DNA of 58,717 nucleotides from a bacterium (GTDB lineage: Bacteria; UBP6; UBA1177), in NCBI GenBank assembly GCA_017538365.1, contig JAFYIZ010000025.1, positions 1 through 58,717 on the forward strand. Reading direction: 5' to 3'. Positions 42,975 to 51,414 of this stretch are shown here, piece after piece (the stretch's first letter is position 1; the number at the start of each line of letters is the position of its first letter). The notes beneath the pieces were generated by a model, which worked only from the letters and a program-made list of their open reading frames with translations, had not been told where the DNA came from and ran no database searches. The position numbers and the translations under genes are program-made.

Positions 42975-43472
42975 ATGACAAGAGAAACCGAATATATGAA
43001 AATTGCGCTGGAACTTGCTGAAAAGGCAAGAATGATGGGCGAAGTTCCCGTCGGCGCAGTAGTGGTCTTTGAAAACAGAGTAATCGGAAAAGGATTCAAC
43101 AAACGTGAATCCGCCCAGTCGCCCCTTTCCCACGCGGAAATCGAGGCGATAACCGAAGCAGCCGCTTACCTTAGAAGTTGGCGGCTTGAGGATTGTGAGC
43201 TTTATGTGACACTTGAGCCCTGCATCATGTGCAGCGGCGCGATAGTTCAGGCACGCATTCCTAAAGTTTACTTCGGGGCGCGTGATCCGAAAGCAGGAGG
43301 AGTGAGATCGCTCTACACGCTTTTAGAAGACGAGCGCTTAAATCACAGGGTGGAAGTCGTTGAAGGGATTCTGGCTGAAGAATCGTCTGAACTGCTCTCA
43401 GGTTTTTTCCGTGAGATCAGGGAAAAGCAGAAAAATTCTAAAAAGCAGCAAGATTCTGAAAATATTGAATAA
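42975..43472 (+). CDS. tadA: tRNA-specific adenosine deaminase TadA
   Basis: Zinc deaminase of 165 aa that converts A34 to inosine in tRNA-Arg(ACG), letting one tRNA read CGU, CGC and CGA. The zinc site is visible as HAEIEAI (His and catalytic Glu) and PCIMCSGA (two Cys). The ATG at 42975 is only 8 nt after the CCA of tRNA-Arg(ACG), so after tRNA processing the message would have almost no leader and no clear ribosome-binding site; a GTG at 42972 is an alternative start. tRNA-Ser(CGA) begins 3 nt after its stop. The C-terminal tail is lysine/glutamine-rich. This is a coding gene flanked on both sides by tRNA genes. Confidence 0.95.
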   Translation: MTRETEYMKIALELAEKARMMGEVPVGAVVVFENRVIGKGFNKRESAQSPLSHAEIEAITEAAAYLRSWRLEDCELYVTLEPCIMCSGAIVQARIPKVYFGARDPKAGGVRSLYTLLEDERLNHRVEVVEGILAEESSELLSGFFREIREKQKNSKKQQDSENIE

Positions 43473-43475
43473 TGC

Positions 43476-43567
43476 GGAGAGATGTCCGAGTGGTCGAAGG
43501 AGCCTGACTCGAAATCAGGTGCGCTCTTTACAGGGTGCCTGGGGTTCGAATCCCTATCTCTCCGCCA
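43476..43567 (+). tRNA. tRNA-Ser (anticodon CGA)
   Basis: Acceptor GGAGAGA pairs with TCTCTCC, discriminator G plus CCA. Anticodon CGA at 43510-43512 in loop CTCGAAA on stem CCTGA/TCAGG; long variable arm. Reads UCG. It starts 3 nt after the tadA stop codon. Confidence 0.97.
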
Positions 43568-43592
43568 TCTTTTTATCCTTTTTCCGGTTCAT

Positions 43593-43683
<91 letters not shown>

Positions 43684-43687
43684 TTAT

Positions 43688-43780
43688 GGCCGGGGGCCGT
43701 ACAACAAGCCCCGCAAACCCCGTCAGGTCCGAGAGGAAGCAGCGGTAGCGGAAAGTTTGTGTGTTGCGGTTTTTCCGGCC
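43688..43780 (+). ncRNA. ffs: Small (4.5S-type) signal recognition particle RNA
   Basis: About 93 nt closed by GGCCGG (43688-43693) and CCGGCC (43775-43780). The conserved Ffh-binding helix 8 is clear: GTCAGGTCC, a GAGA tetraloop (GNRA type; GGAA in E. coli) and GGAAGCAGC. It is the short form without an Alu domain and acts with Ffh to target proteins to the membrane. TTCCTTTTTTT follows and probably ends transcription. The 5' end lies 4 nt past the CCA of tRNA-Ser(GGA), so it is likely cut from a shared transcript. Confidence 0.92.
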
Positions 43781-43820
43781 TTCCTTTTTTTAATCCAACA
43801 AAAAAACAGATTTTAAAATA

Positions 43821-43849
43821 TTGACTAACAGGCTTTTTTTCCCTAAATT
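43821..43849 (+). promoter_or_regulatory. Putative promoter of the OPT transporter gene
   Basis: TTGACT (43821-43826) and TAAATT (43844-43849) are 17 bp apart, followed by GGAGG (43870-43874) and the ATG at 43880. It lies just after the T-tract of the SRP RNA gene. Confidence 0.6.
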
Positions 43850-43879
43850 CCATAGGTTTTTTTTATTTTGGAGGAATAA

Positions 43880-45877
43880 ATGTCAGAAAATCAGGAACAA
43901 ATCAAAGGAATTCCGGAAAATGCGTTCAGAGAACTCAAGGAAGGCGAGGTTTTCGAACCCTTGATGTCTCCGAAAAAAGTTTATCCCGAAATCACTCCGT
44001 GGTCGGTAGTCTGGGGTCTTGTAATGGCTGCCGTTTTCTCGGCTGCTGCTGCTTATCTCGGCCTTAAAATCGGTCAGGTTTTCGAAGCGGCAATCCCGAT
44101 CGCTATCATCGCGATAGCTCTTTCCACGGTTTTCAAAAGAAAGAACGCTCTCGGTGAAAACGTCATCATCCAGTCTATCGGCGCATGCTCCGGCGTTATC
44201 GTCGCAGGTGCAATATTTACCCTTCCGGCGCTTTACATCCTTCAGGCGAAATATCCAGATATCGAAGTCGATTTCATCCAGATATTCTTCTCTTCTCTCC
44301 TCGGCGGCTTCCTCGGAATACTTTTTCTCATCCCGTTCCGCAAATACTTCGTTGCCGATATGCACGGAAAATACCCGTTCCCTGAAGCTACAGCAACGAC
44401 TCAGGTTTTAGTCAGCGGCGAAAAGGGCGGCAATCAGGCGAAAGTCCTTCTCATCGCAGGTCTTGTCGGCGGTCTTTACGACTTCATCATAGCAAATTTC
44501 GGCGCATGGGCAGAGACCGTTTCAACCAGAATTTTAGGTTTCGGCGAAACTCTTGCCAAAGACTATAAACTTGTCTTCAAAACAAATACCGGCGCGGCTG
44601 TCATGGGTCTGGGCTACATCGTCGGACTCAAATACGCCGCAATCATCTGCGCAGGCTCATTCATCGGCTGGTTCGTAATAATCCCGATAATCGCGCACTT
44701 CGCTTCCGGCATGACGCAGCCTGTAGGCGCAAACATCACTCTGACAATCGCCCAGATGTCACCTGAACAGATCTTCGCGAACTACGTCCGTCCGGTCGGT
44801 ATCGGCGGTATCGCAATGGCAGGAATGATCGGTATCTGGCGTTCCAAAGGGATCATTCTTCAGGCTTTCGGCCTTGCAGTAAGGGAACTCGGCGGCAAAG
44901 GCAAAGACAAAAATGCCGAAATGCTCCGTACGCAGAAGGATATTTCGATGAAAATCATCGTTTTCGGTATCCTTGCACTCACAGTCCTCGTTTTCGTATT
45001 CTTCCAGTTCGGCGTCGTCCACAATCTGACCCACGCAATCGTCGGACTTGCGATAGTAATGATAATCGCATTCCTTTTCACGACTGTTGCAGCAAACGCA
45101 ATCGCGATCGTAGGCTCCAACCCGGTTTCGGGCATGACACTTATGACGCTCATCATCGCTTCGTTCATCATGGTCGCTGTAGGACTTAAAGGAACTGCCG
45201 GAATGGTCGCCGCACTCGTTATCGGCGGCGTTGTCTGCACTGCTCTTTCGACTGCCGGCGGATTTATCACAGACCTCAAGATCGGATACTGGCTCGGCAC
45301 TTCTCCTTACAAACAGGAAACATGGAAGTTCCTGGGCGTCCTCGTTTCGGCTGCGACTGTCGGCGGCGTAATCATGGTCCTCAACAAAACTTACGGTTTC
45401 ACTGGGGATAATGCTCTCGTAGCTCCTCAGGCAAACGCAATGGCAGCCGTAATCGAACCTCTAATGTCGGGCGATCCGGCTCCGTGGATGCTTTACGGCG
45501 CAGGTGCTGCACTTGCACTCATTCTCACCTCGATCGGCGTTCCGGCGCTCGCTTTCGCACTCGGTATGTTCATTCCGCTTGACCTCAACGTTCCGATACT
45601 TATCGGCGGACTCATCAACGAATTCGTAATCACCCGCTCAAAAGACGAAAAACTCAACAACGCGCGTCAGGAACAGGGGACCCTCATCGCTTCCGGATTC
45701 ATCGCAGGCGGCGCTCTGATGGGTGTTTTTGCGGCTATCCTCAAGTTCGTCGGCTTTGACTTCTTCATGGCCGAGTGGGCTGAATCAAACGGCGCGCAGT
45801 GGCTCGCAATCGTTATGTTCCTCGCTCTCTGCGGCTACATGATCTGGCACACTCTTAAAGCAAAAGTAGAAGAATAG
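43880..45877 (+). CDS. OPT-family oligopeptide transporter
   Basis: Inner-membrane secondary transporter of 665 aa with about 16 hydrophobic segments. OPT-family stretches are SVVWGLVMAAVFSAAAAYLG near the N terminus, PFPEATATTQVLVSGEKGG, and NPVSGMTLMTLI in the middle. The family takes up small peptides or, in the YSL branch, metal chelates, driven by protons. The ATG has GGAGG. It is followed by a 43-bp gap and a membrane-anchored 5'-nucleotidase and a TonB-dependent receptor, suggesting an uptake module, but the substrate is not evident. Confidence 0.92.
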   Translation: MSENQEQIKGIPENAFRELKEGEVFEPLMSPKKVYPEITPWSVVWGLVMAAVFSAAAAYLGLKIGQVFEAAIPIAIIAIALSTVFKRKNALGENVIIQSIGACSGVIVAGAIFTLPALYILQAKYPDIEVDFIQIFFSSLLGGFLGILFLIPFRKYFVADMHGKYPFPEATATTQVLVSGEKGGNQAKVLLIAGLVGGLYDFIIANFGAWAETVSTRILGFGETLAKDYKLVFKTNTGAAVMGLGYIVGLKYAAIICAGSFIGWFVIIPIIAHFASGMTQPVGANITLTIAQMSPEQIFANYVRPVGIGGIAMAGMIGIWRSKGIILQAFGLAVRELGGKGKDKNAEMLRTQKDISMKIIVFGILALTVLVFVFFQFGVVHNLTHAIVGLAIVMIIAFLFTTVAANAIAIVGSNPVSGMTLMTLIIASFIMVAVGLKGTAGMVAALVIGGVVCTALSTAGGFITDLKIGYWLGTSPYKQETWKFLGVLVSAATVGGVIMVLNKTYGFTGDNALVAPQANAMAAVIEPLMSGDPAPWMLYGAGAALALILTSIGVPALAFALGMFIPLDLNVPILIGGLINEFVITRSKDEKLNNARQEQGTLIASGFIAGGALMGVFAAILKFVGFDFFMAEWAESNGAQWLAIVMFLALCGYMIWHTLKAKVEE

Positions 45878-45920
45878 CGAAGTTTCAAACAATGTTTTAA
45901 TTCAGCAGGACAAAGACTCA

Positions 45921-47711
45921 ATGTTCCAGAAAAATAAAAAAATTCTCGTTCCCTTTATTATCGCTGCAGCCCTTGTTATAGCAGCTCTGCTTTGGAATGT
46001 CGAAGAAAAGAAGAAAATTCCGGAAAAGGATGTTGTCATAATTTACACGAACGACATTCACACCTACATCAAAAACCGAGATCCGAACGACGAAAAGAAG
46101 GCGAAAAACCTATCCTACTCCGCTATTTCGGCTTTGAAGGAAGACATTGAGGCGCAGGGAAAGGAAGTCATTCTTGCCGATGCAGGTGACCACATTCAGG
46201 GCACGGCTTACGGCGACATGGACAAAGGGGCGACGATAATCCAGATGATGAATGAAACGGGATACGACATCGCAACTATCGGCAACCACGAGTTCGATTA
46301 CGGCATGGCGAGAATCTTAGAGCTGATAAATAAAGCTGAATTTTCCTACCTTTCGTGCAACTTTTACGAAACCGATGACGCTCAGCTTGTTCTTCCGGCT
46401 TACAAAATCATCGAAAAAGGGGGCGTAAAAATCGCTTTTATCGGCATCAGCACGCCGGAAAGCATCACAAAATCGACTCCGACTTTTTTCATGGATAAAA
46501 ACGGAAACCTGCTCTACAACTTCTATTCGGGAGAAGACGGAAGCGAGCTTTACGACTCGGTTCAGAAAACCATTGACGAAGTTAAACCGCAGGCTGATTA
46601 CGTCATCGCGCTCGGACATCTTGGCGTCGAAATTTCGTCGGTTCCCTACACGAGCAGAGAGCTCATCCAGCATACTCACGGACTTGACGCCTTCATAGAC
46701 GGACACTCTCACACTCTCATTGAACACGAGTATGTTAAGGATTCAAAAGGAAAAGATGTGCTTCTCACTCAGACCGGAGCATATTTCAAAGGCGCAGGAG
46801 TGATGACTATCGCCAAAGACGGAACGATATCGACCGAAGTGCTGCACGAATACGGCAGACAGAATGAGTTCATCACCGAAACCGAGCAGGGATGGATAAA
46901 GACGATTGACGAAAAATTAGGCGAAAAAATCGCCGTTCTCGACAGTAATATGTTCGTTTTGGATCCGAAAAATCCGGCTCAGCGCATAGTCAGATGTCAG
47001 GAAACCAATCTGGGAGACCTCACTGCAGATTCGTACTATTACTTTTTCAATGAAAAGCTGAAAATGGACTGCGATATCGCCCTTTCAAACGGCGGAGGCA
47101 TCAGAAACGGAATAAATGCTGGAGACGTTTCGTATTTCTCGGCAAAAACAGTCTTTCCGTTCGGGAACCAGATCTGCATTGTCGAAACGACAGGCCAGCA
47201 GATACTTGACGCTCTCGAAAAAGGGGCGATATTTGCCGGAGTTTACGATGAAACCAAGCATGTTCCGGCTGAATCGGGCGGTTTTCTCCACGTTGCCGGC
47301 ATAAAATACGAAATCGACGCCACCATCGATTCAACGGTTCAGACTGACGAAAGCGGAATCTGGCTCGGTGCGCCGACTGGAAAATACAAAGTCGTAAACG
47401 TCATGGTCTACAACCGCCAAACACACGAATATGAGCCGATCGACCTCGAAAAAACATACCGTACCGCAAGCACGAACTACACTCTGAAAAACCTCGGCGA
47501 CGGAATGGCGATGTTCAAAGGGATCGTTCCGATTCTGGACTTTGTCGGCGAAGACTACATCATTCTGGCCGACTATTTCAAATCGTTCAAAAAGGGAAAG
47601 GACAAATTTCCGCACATTTCGACTGCGAACAGTCCGCTGAGATCATACAAAAACTACCTTCTCGACTACGAGAATCCGTTCGGTTCTGGAAGGATAGAGA
47701 TCAACAAATAA
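45921..47711 (+). CDS. Membrane-anchored 5'-nucleotidase (UshA family)
   Basis: Metallophosphoesterase of 596 aa facing the periplasm. One N-terminal helix (ILVPFIIAAALVIAALLW, about 8-25) lacks a clear cleavage site and probably anchors the protein. The catalytic domain shows YTNDIHTYI, DAGDHIQGT, IGNHEFDYG, ALGHLG and DGHSH; the C-terminal nucleotidase domain has LSNGGGIRNG and the substrate-stacking region. It would release phosphate and nucleosides from nucleotides or UDP-sugars. It is a paralogue of the secreted protein at 17729-19285, with inserts. The TonB-dependent receptor begins 9 bp after its stop, so the two are coupled. Confidence 0.92.
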   Translation: MFQKNKKILVPFIIAAALVIAALLWNVEEKKKIPEKDVVIIYTNDIHTYIKNRDPNDEKKAKNLSYSAISALKEDIEAQGKEVILADAGDHIQGTAYGDMDKGATIIQMMNETGYDIATIGNHEFDYGMARILELINKAEFSYLSCNFYETDDAQLVLPAYKIIEKGGVKIAFIGISTPESITKSTPTFFMDKNGNLLYNFYSGEDGSELYDSVQKTIDEVKPQADYVIALGHLGVEISSVPYTSRELIQHTHGLDAFIDGHSHTLIEHEYVKDSKGKDVLLTQTGAYFKGAGVMTIAKDGTISTEVLHEYGRQNEFITETEQGWIKTIDEKLGEKIAVLDSNMFVLDPKNPAQRIVRCQETNLGDLTADSYYYFFNEKLKMDCDIALSNGGGIRNGINAGDVSYFSAKTVFPFGNQICIVETTGQQILDALEKGAIFAGVYDETKHVPAESGGFLHVAGIKYEIDATIDSTVQTDESGIWLGAPTGKYKVVNVMVYNRQTHEYEPIDLEKTYRTASTNYTLKNLGDGMAMFKGIVPILDFVGEDYIILADYFKSFKKGKDKFPHISTANSPLRSYKNYLLDYENPFGSGRIEINK

Positions 47712-47720
47712 CCACGACAG

Positions 47721-49829
47721 ATGAAAACGCCGTCAATTTTCCGATTTTTATTTTTATTCATCTTTCTGTTTCCTGCATTCACCGTTTTTGCAGAGGAACC
47801 TGTAGAGACGTTTCCTGAAACGTCTCAGGAAACACCGAAAAAGGCGGCAAAATCGGATGACAACAAAATCGTTGTCAAAGGAACACGCAGAAAAAAGGCA
47901 TCAAGCGATGGCACTGCGGCGCAGAATTCGGTAAACGCCAAGGAAATCGAGGAAAAGCAGTCGATAACGACAGGAGACGCGGTCAAGGAAATGCCGGGCG
48001 TCTACGTCAACGGCGACGGCAGAACGGGTCAGTCGCAGTTTTTATTTGTCAGAGGCTTCAGAAGTGCCGACGTTTTAGTGCTGATTGACGGTGTCGAAAT
48101 GCGTAATCCGTTAAGTCCCAACGGCGCGGCAGATCTTTCGATGAGCCCTGAAAACATCGCGAAGATCGAGCTTCTGAAAGGTCCTCAGCCTGTTTTGTAC
48201 GGAAGCGGTGCGCTTGCCGGAGTTTTAGACATAAGGACTAAAAAAGGAAAGGGAAAACCGAAATTCACGGCTTCTGCATCCACTGCCGTCCTCGACATGA
48301 GCAGCGTCCGATACATTCCCGATACGACAAATGTCAGTGCAAATGTAAGCGGTTCGGAAAAGCGCTTTTACTATTCGGGCGGCGGCTCGTTTTTCTACAC
48401 GAAAGGAATTTCGATGGCAGATTCCTACAAGGATGTGAAGGAAAATCTCTACACAAAAACTCCCGAAGACGATTCTGTCATCAAGGGCTCTCTATATTTC
48501 CGCGGTGGAGTCGATATCAACGAAAACAACACTTGGGAAGTGATTCTCCACGGCAATATCAGCAAAGCCGACATAGACGACGGTCCCGGACTCGGAATGG
48601 ACGATCCGAACAGGTTTTTGAGGAATGAATCTCTACTTTTCAAAACGGGAACAGATTCAAATTTATTCAATAAAATCTGGAACTTGAAGTTTGACGTTTC
48701 GCTTCTTTTAAGTTCTCTGCGCGACAACGATCCGGCTGACAAAGGAAAAATGGCGGGAGATTTGAAAAGCCGCTACAGCTCGCTTACTTTCGCACTGAAC
48801 TGGAAAAACAGCATTGTTCCGGTTGAGTGGTACGAACTTGTGACCGGGCTTGATTTCGGCACGGAATGGGGAACCGCAGACTATGAAGACTATTCTGCCG
48901 GAAGATACTTCAACATGGATTTTGTTCCCAATCCCGACATAAATTTCGATGCCTACCTTTTCAACATTTTCAAGCCGGTAGACAAACTTGAACTCAATAT
49001 CGGCGGTCGCCTTCAGAACAATTTCTACCAGCTTTCGCTTCTTGACAAAGATACCGATACAGCGCTTCCCGATGAGACAAAAAAGAATTTCGAGCCGACT
49101 TTTTCTGTTGGAGCAGCCTACGAAACGCCGATAGAGATGGGTTTCAAGGCAAGGTTTGCCCGCGGCGCCAAAACCCCTACCCTTTTTCAGAGATTCAGCA
49201 GATATGCCAACCTTTATCAGGAACTTAAGCCCGAAACAGCCTACGGCTTCGACGGAGCGATTCAACAGTATTTTGCAGATAGAAAAATCCTTCTTGAAGC
49301 GGGCTACTTTTACGAACAGAAGCACAACCACATCGATTTGGATAAAAAAGGGATATATTCAAACAGATACAGGATCGAAAACCACGGGCTTGAAATCTCG
49401 CTCTACACGAAACCTTTCTGGGGATTGAGTCTCCGCAGTTCATACACATGGATTTTCAAAATGCAGGAATACAAAGTGGTCGAATACAAAGGAGAAAAAT
49501 ACAAAGCGAAAACTCCTACTTTAAGAAGACCGCAGCACTCCTTCAACGCGATTTTAAACTATAACTACGAGAAAAAACTGAATATTTCCATTGAACTCGA
49601 CTATGTCGGAAAGCGCAGGGACGAAGTTTACAACTATCCGAAAACGCCGTACATCGTAACCGTTGATGACTTTCTCATACTCAATTTCGCGATTTCCTAC
49701 AAAGTACATGACTATGTGACAATATTCGCAAAAATCGAAAACATGCTCGACAACGACGACTACGCCTACTCCGTCGAATACGGAACCGCCGGAATCACGC
49801 CGTGGATAGGGCTGAAACTGAATATATAA
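47721..49829 (+). CDS. TonB-dependent outer-membrane receptor
   Basis: Outer-membrane active transporter of 702 aa. The signal peptide (IFRFLFLFIFLFPAFTVFA) is followed by a charged linker, a TonB-box-like NKIVVKGTR, then the plug (about 65-175: DAVKEMPGVYV, FLFVRGFRSADVLVLIDGVE, IELLKGPQPVLYGSGALAGV) and a beta barrel of about 520 residues. It ends in WIGLKLNI rather than the usual terminal aromatic. Plug features suggest an iron-siderophore or cobalamin-type receptor; the ligand is not identifiable. There is no ribosome-binding site, so translation is probably coupled to the nucleotidase gene. Two overlapping hairpins lie in codons 28-38. Confidence 0.92.
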   Translation: MKTPSIFRFLFLFIFLFPAFTVFAEEPVETFPETSQETPKKAAKSDDNKIVVKGTRRKKASSDGTAAQNSVNAKEIEEKQSITTGDAVKEMPGVYVNGDGRTGQSQFLFVRGFRSADVLVLIDGVEMRNPLSPNGAADLSMSPENIAKIELLKGPQPVLYGSGALAGVLDIRTKKGKGKPKFTASASTAVLDMSSVRYIPDTTNVSANVSGSEKRFYYSGGGSFFYTKGISMADSYKDVKENLYTKTPEDDSVIKGSLYFRGGVDINENNTWEVILHGNISKADIDDGPGLGMDDPNRFLRNESLLFKTGTDSNLFNKIWNLKFDVSLLLSSLRDNDPADKGKMAGDLKSRYSSLTFALNWKNSIVPVEWYELVTGLDFGTEWGTADYEDYSAGRYFNMDFVPNPDINFDAYLFNIFKPVDKLELNIGGRLQNNFYQLSLLDKDTDTALPDETKKNFEPTFSVGAAYETPIEMGFKARFARGAKTPTLFQRFSRYANLYQELKPETAYGFDGAIQQYFADRKILLEAGYFYEQKHNHIDLDKKGIYSNRYRIENHGLEISLYTKPFWGLSLRSSYTWIFKMQEYKVVEYKGEKYKAKTPTLRRPQHSFNAILNYNYEKKLNISIELDYVGKRRDEVYNYPKTPYIVTVDDFLILNFAISYKVHDYVTIFAKIENMLDNDDYAYSVEYGTAGITPWIGLKLNI
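47805..47832 (+). repeat. Two overlapping alternative hairpins in the start of the receptor gene
   Basis: Arm GAGACGTTTC (47805-47814) is the exact reverse complement of 47817-47826, with a 2-nt loop. Overlapping it, TTTCCTGA (47811-47818) is the exact reverse complement of 47825-47832, with a 6-nt loop. The two structures exclude each other. The GTAGAGACG...CCTGA...ACGTCT frame recurs at 52801-52824. Confidence 0.6.
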
Positions 49830-49842
49830 AAAACACGCCGAC

Positions 49843-49870
49843 TTGACAGAAAAAACACCTTAAATAAAAT
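49843..49870 (+). promoter_or_regulatory. Putative promoter of the parB operon
   Basis: TTGACA (49843-49848), a perfect consensus -35, and TAAAAT (49865-49870) are 16 bp apart; GGAGGG (49890-49895) and the ATG at 49900 follow. This placement rules out the upstream TTG at 49879 as the start. Confidence 0.68.
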
Positions 49871-49899
49871 CGCTCGGCTTGAATTTCATGGAGGGATCA

Positions 49900-50718
49900 A
49901 TGCTTCAGAAAAAAATAATGGGAAAAGGCTTGGATGCTCTGCTGAAAACCGATTCGGACCAGATGACGCTTCCGATTTCGTCGATAAAACCGAACGAGGA
50001 GCAGCCGAGAAAAAGATTCGACGAAAAAAGGCTTGCAGAGCTTGCCGAATCGATAAAACAATACGGCATAATCCAGCCGATACTCGTCAAAAAAGAAGGA
50101 ACGGTTTACCGCATCGTAGCAGGCGAACGCCGTTTCCGCGCAGCACAGATCGCCGGGCTCAGAGAAGTTCCCGTAACGATTTTCAAAGGTGAAGAGGAGT
50201 ATCAGGTTTCTCTTATCGAAAACCTTCAGCGCGAAGACCTCAACCCGATAGAAATCGCCGAAGCATACAACGAACTGATGGAGCGCTTCAACTACACACA
50301 GGACGAGCTCAGCAAGAAAGTGGGCAAAAGCCGCAGTGAAGTAAGCAACAGCATGAGACTTCTCAACCTCTGTGAAAAAGTGAAAGATCTCGTGCGCCGC
50401 GGAGAACTTTCAACCGGTCAGGTCCGTCCGCTCGCAGTCCTCAAACACGACGAGCAGGAACTTATTCTTGATAGAATCTTAAACGAAAAACTTACCGCGC
50501 GTCAGGTTGAAAAAATCGCTTCCGCAAAACCTGCCAAGAAAAAAGCGAAAAAAGCCGACACATCGGAAATCTGGCAGAAAAAAGCTGCCGAAATAGCTTC
50601 CGGAACAAAGGCAAAAGTCGTTCTCAAGCCGAAAAAACGCGGTATTTCCGTTACTTTGAACTTTGCTTCAGTCGAAGATTTTGAAAAATTTTCCGCATCT
50701 CTCAAGCGCAAAAAATAA
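49900..50718 (+). CDS. parB: Chromosome-partitioning protein ParB
   Basis: DNA-binding CTPase of 272 aa that loads at parS sites and organises the origin region for segregation. The N-terminal MGKGLDALL motif (the ParA-interaction end), the SIKPNEEQPRKRF start of the ParB/Spo0J domain, the CTP-binding AGERRFRAA and IENLQREDLNP, and the helix-turn-helix (TQDELSKKVGKSRSEVSNSMRLL) are all visible. The C terminus is a lysine-rich linker and a dimerisation stretch. The usual partner parA is not upstream; a promoter with the receptor gene lies there instead. It is translationally coupled to the amidase gene (TAATG overlap). Confidence 0.95.
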   Translation: MLQKKIMGKGLDALLKTDSDQMTLPISSIKPNEEQPRKRFDEKRLAELAESIKQYGIIQPILVKKEGTVYRIVAGERRFRAAQIAGLREVPVTIFKGEEEYQVSLIENLQREDLNPIEIAEAYNELMERFNYTQDELSKKVGKSRSEVSNSMRLLNLCEKVKDLVRRGELSTGQVRPLAVLKHDEQELILDRILNEKLTARQVEKIASAKPAKKKAKKADTSEIWQKKAAEIASGTKAKVVLKPKKRGISVTLNFASVEDFEKFSASLKRKK

Positions 50719-51407
50719 TGTCTTTTTCTACTGCGAAAAAAATTCTTTTCATTCTTCTTTTTATAGCGTTTCTGCCCCTTTCGGCTGAAAAAAAATTCAA
50801 AGTAGTAATCGATCCGGGGCACGGCGGAACCAATACCGGCGCGGTTTCGGGCAATATTTCAGAAAAAGAACTCACTTTGGCGCTCGCATCAAAAATCAGG
50901 GTTTTCTTCAAAAAACATCCTGCTCAGGGCGTCGAAATCATTTTCACAAGAACTGACGATTCTTCGATGACGATTAAAGAGAGAGTTGAATTTATCGAGC
51001 GCCTGCAGCCGGACCTTTTCATTTCACTCCACTTCAACAGCCAGAAAGTCCTCACGACAAACCGCGGCTTCGAGATATATTACCCCGCCGATTTTGTAAG
51101 CAGCGATATTGCCTCCACTGCCCTTTTCTACGACAAAGTGAACCGCTCGTTCAACTACGGCTCGATTTTCCGCGACCTATATTTCAAGGCGAATCTCCAC
51201 ACGACCTGGAAACTGCCGCTGAACATGTTTTCGCAGAAATACAACTTCGGTCTGTTCGACGACACAACAGTTCCCGGGCTTCTGCTTGAAATCGCATACA
51301 TCACTTCTCCCGAAGACAGAGCCTGCATCGAAAATCCGATTTTCACAGCCGACGTCGCCTGGTTCATCTACGATGTAATCATAAAAATAGCCAATAAAAA
51401 CCAATAG
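50718..51407 (+). CDS. N-acetylmuramoyl-L-alanine amidase (Amidase_3)
   Basis: Secreted zinc peptidoglycan hydrolase of 229 aa that cleaves the bond between MurNAc and L-Ala. A signal peptide (KILFILLFIAFLPLSA) precedes the Amidase_3 domain with the zinc ligands in VVIDPGHGG, ISEKELTLAL and ISLHFNSQ, and the catalytic Glu in LLLEIAYITSPED. No SPOR or AMIN domain is attached. It overlaps the parB stop by one base and is followed 7 bp later by prmC. A link between partition and cell-wall splitting at division is plausible but is not shown by sequence. Confidence 0.93.
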   Translation: MSFSTAKKILFILLFIAFLPLSAEKKFKVVIDPGHGGTNTGAVSGNISEKELTLALASKIRVFFKKHPAQGVEIIFTRTDDSSMTIKERVEFIERLQPDLFISLHFNSQKVLTTNRGFEIYYPADFVSSDIASTALFYDKVNRSFNYGSIFRDLYFKANLHTTWKLPLNMFSQKYNFGLFDDTTVPGLLLEIAYITSPEDRACIENPIFTADVAWFIYDVIIKIANKNQ

Positions 51408-51414
51408 TTAAGCA

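Noticed and set aside
42530-43102. Minus-strand frame of 190 codons across the tRNA locus
   Set aside because: It is antisense to three tRNAs and the start of tadA; the peptide shows the pattern often produced by translated tRNA genes.
49830-49899. parS site (TGTTTCACGTGAAACA-like) near parB
   Set aside because: No such 16-bp palindrome was found around parB; the GAAACGTC word at 47817-47824 belongs to a different inverted repeat.
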